64,000 nucleotides of DNA, taken from Nymphaea colorata (lineage: Eukaryota; Streptophyta; Magnoliopsida; Nymphaeales; Nymphaeaceae). The position numbers and the translations under genes were made by a program. Below the pieces are notes generated by a model that saw only the letters and a program-made list of their open reading frames with translations, ran no database searches and was not told the origin of the DNA. Position 1 is the first letter of the stretch, and each line of letters starts with the position of its first letter. This document shows positions 61,920 through 64,000 of the stretch, in pieces. The stretch spans positions 21,197,149 to 21,261,148 of the forward strand of contig NC_045146.1 of assembly GCF_008831285.2 (NCBI RefSeq), written 5' to 3'.

Positions 61920-62382
61920 CTTTTTTGGGGGTGATGAAAATTTCTTTTTTGTTTTTGTTGTTGTTGTTTTTTTTTTTATTGAACAGATCCAAGCAGGAAA
62001 AAGCAGGTGCATCTTGCCGAAGCCGTAAGCAAAGAAATTCAAGCATTCTAGCAACTTTATCGGGCAACGTTGAAACAGACCCTCTAAGCTTCCGAATTCA
62101 ATTATCAAAAGCGCCATTTTAGAACTTTAAGTGAAAATGATAACGATTGTGGAATTTCTGGTTTAGCTTTTACGTTTAAGCAAGAAAAAAGATGAAGGCC
62201 TATAGCAGGACCCCCTTGGCTTGCAATCCTGTTCCTTTGATGGTTTTCATTGCAAAGTCATGGAATGAGCATCATCTGATTCGAATTCTTTATCCATCAT
62301 GGATGCTCAGTTTGTGAATGTTTGAAAGAGTGAGCACTGGCTAAGAATGTTCTTCATAGATTGGTAAGTTGTCTCTCTCTCT
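61847..62382 (+). repeat. duplicated segment, copy 2 (pairs with 56,732-57,262)
   Basis: Same orientation as copy 1, 5.1 kb away, on the other side of the peroxidase gene. It differs by scattered substitutions and small indels such as an extra TCA in TCCATCATGGATGC. Confidence 0.93.
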
Positions 62383-64000
62383 TGGTCCAGAGAATTGAAG
62401 CTCGCGTCGCCCGAGTGACCGACCAAGTTGCCCAAGTCTTCACAGCAACCAATCTCTTTCGAGTCAAATCTACTTAAGGAAATCGAACTCTTAGTCCTTA
62501 TTTCTGTTTCCTTTATCAGACCAACTGCGGGTTCCACAACGATCCACAGTTTATAATCAGCAGAGCACTTTTCTCATTTTATAGGGGCATTTTCCCATTT
62601 CAACTGCCGTTATTGGGAGATTTTTCCATTTTAATAGCAAGGGCATTTTGGTCATTTTAGGCCACAATGAACAGTCCATTGTTATGGCCCATAACATATA
62701 AATTGCTTGGACAAACTAATTGTATATTGCACGATTCGTTGTAAAACAGTAAAAAGGTATGAGTGGGAGCAGTACCAAATAGTCATGCTACCAGTAGTGT
62801 CACAAATGTTTGAAGGAAGATTCACTGACCAATTTTCTCCTCTTAGATTAAATGCAACTTTCTTTTCTCCGTTGGTGGGTAGGCTGTTATTTATTGACCA
62901 TGTTTTTGTTTATCTATTCAGAATCATGGGAATTTGGTAAAAAAAGCAAAAGTAAAAATATCCAGAACAGAGAGCAAAAACCAAGTAGGAGAGCATAAAA
63001 AATCAGGCGAAACGTGCATGAGACGTACAAAGGTGTCCATGATATGGAATTTAATAATACGATGGAGTATATACTTGAATATTCTCTTCATCCGGCCCTT
63101 TGCATAAAAACAAAAAAAAAACACTGTGCAATTGTGAGGCCCCACAGCACTTGTTCGAACCCATTTGCAGATCACTTGCGCCGGAAATAGTTGAGCTGGG
63201 CACACTCGCCTGCTTAAAACATGGTGATGCCGAGAGACAGACAATGCAGAATGGATGGATATTCAGGCAAGGTTCCCATATTTACCCACTGCAAGTCTGC
63301 AAGAAAGAAAGAAGAGCCAACCAAATTAACCGGCAGATTCCATAGATACTGCCGTGCTGCAAGGGACATGTGCAGTACAAACGAGATGCACGCCCGTCCA
63401 TTTCACTGGTTGCTGGTGAACGGCAAAATGGATTCGTTTTTTGGCGCTACAAGGAAAGCACGCAAGGACTGCGTCATGGGCATGCAGGGGTCTTTGAGGA
63501 AGAGAAGCTTGTGAGAATATGGGTTTCATCTGGTGTCATCAGCAGAGGTAATCAAGAGGACAACCTTGGAACGGAAACTACCACCATATAACTATTTGAC
63601 AGTTAAGGATCCCAACAGATCCAAAGTTATGGCAAGCTGGAAGGATGAAGTGGAAGCAGGAGCCGTCGCTCAACATGGATGGGGGTACCGGAAGATAATG
63701 ATGGTCCGCCTCCCTAATAGGCGCGCGGTTGCAGACTAAAGTAAATTATGAAGACAGCTGCAAGGTAATCACGAACAACAAGGAATGGCGCCAAAGGTTA
63801 GAAACTTAGAAAGCATGATTGAAGGAAGAAGAAAAATGCCGGAGAAATGGGATTTCGTTGTTCGGTGCAGGGACAGAATCAGGTTTGTTGACGATCTCCC
63901 GTCCATGGAGGTGGGCCAGCTAGTTCGCAAATACGGAGAACTGGACGGCAGGAATGATGGATGGTGAAGTTGATGTCTGTCTTGTGGGCTGCTCCCCGAA
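62383..64000. other. no gene recognised at right end
   Basis: Several plus-strand frames between 63,100 and 63,970 overlap without recognisable domains (one contains KMPEKWDFVVRCRDRIRF). They might be part of a gene or a decayed copy that continues beyond the window, but I cannot support a call. Confidence 0.35.

Noticed and set aside
63100-63970. A coding gene at the right edge
   Set aside because: Several overlapping plus-strand frames exist, but none has a recognisable domain or clear splice sites; left as an unassigned region.

Overview
The window is nuclear DNA of a flowering plant. The evidence is split genes with GT-AG introns, plant-specific genes (CURT1 thylakoid protein, LHY/CCA1 clock MYB factor, class III peroxidase, plant-type ATG1), a Tork/Tnt1-like copia retrotransposon, LINE debris, many short inverted-repeat elements and AT-rich spacers. 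The species cannot be read from the sequence. The very long, repeat-filled introns suggest a moderately large genome.

Layout. 184-435 (+) holds two possible terminal exons of an unidentified gene. 2744-4515 (+) is a complete six-exon CURT1B-like gene. About 4.5-16.2 kb is gene-poor: low-copy and degenerate repeats, a decayed LINE fragment (10.4-11.4 kb), and a 4.6-kb copia element with both LTRs (11,576-16,214) whose gag-pol frame is broken at least four times. Two short exons of an unidentified gene end at 18,147. From about 19.2 to 41.5 kb (+) lies one gene, LHY/CCA1: its 719-codon frame is spread over six coding exons, separated mainly by an 11.5-kb and a 7.2-kb intron. Those introns hold terminal-inverted-repeat elements, a foldback element, copia fragments and an array of small LTR-like units. 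A short Mutator-like non-autonomous element sits between LHY and the next gene. 43,431-52,608 (-) is a 13-exon ATG1 autophagy kinase gene; two of its kinase exons each appear to lack one base. 56,732-62,382 holds two tRNA-Ala(AGC) genes inside a duplicated segment of about 0.53 kb that flanks a four-exon class III peroxidase gene (59,514-61,428, +). I recognise nothing in the last 1.6 kb.

The genes do not form one pathway. One context signal stands out: CURT1B and CCA1 are neighbours in Arabidopsis (At2g46820 and At2g46830), and the same pair is linked here in the same relative order, with repeats between them. I see no novel multi-gene system. The best leads are this conserved linkage, the LHY introns and their inverted repeats, the damaged ATG1 reading frame, and the tRNA-anchored duplication.
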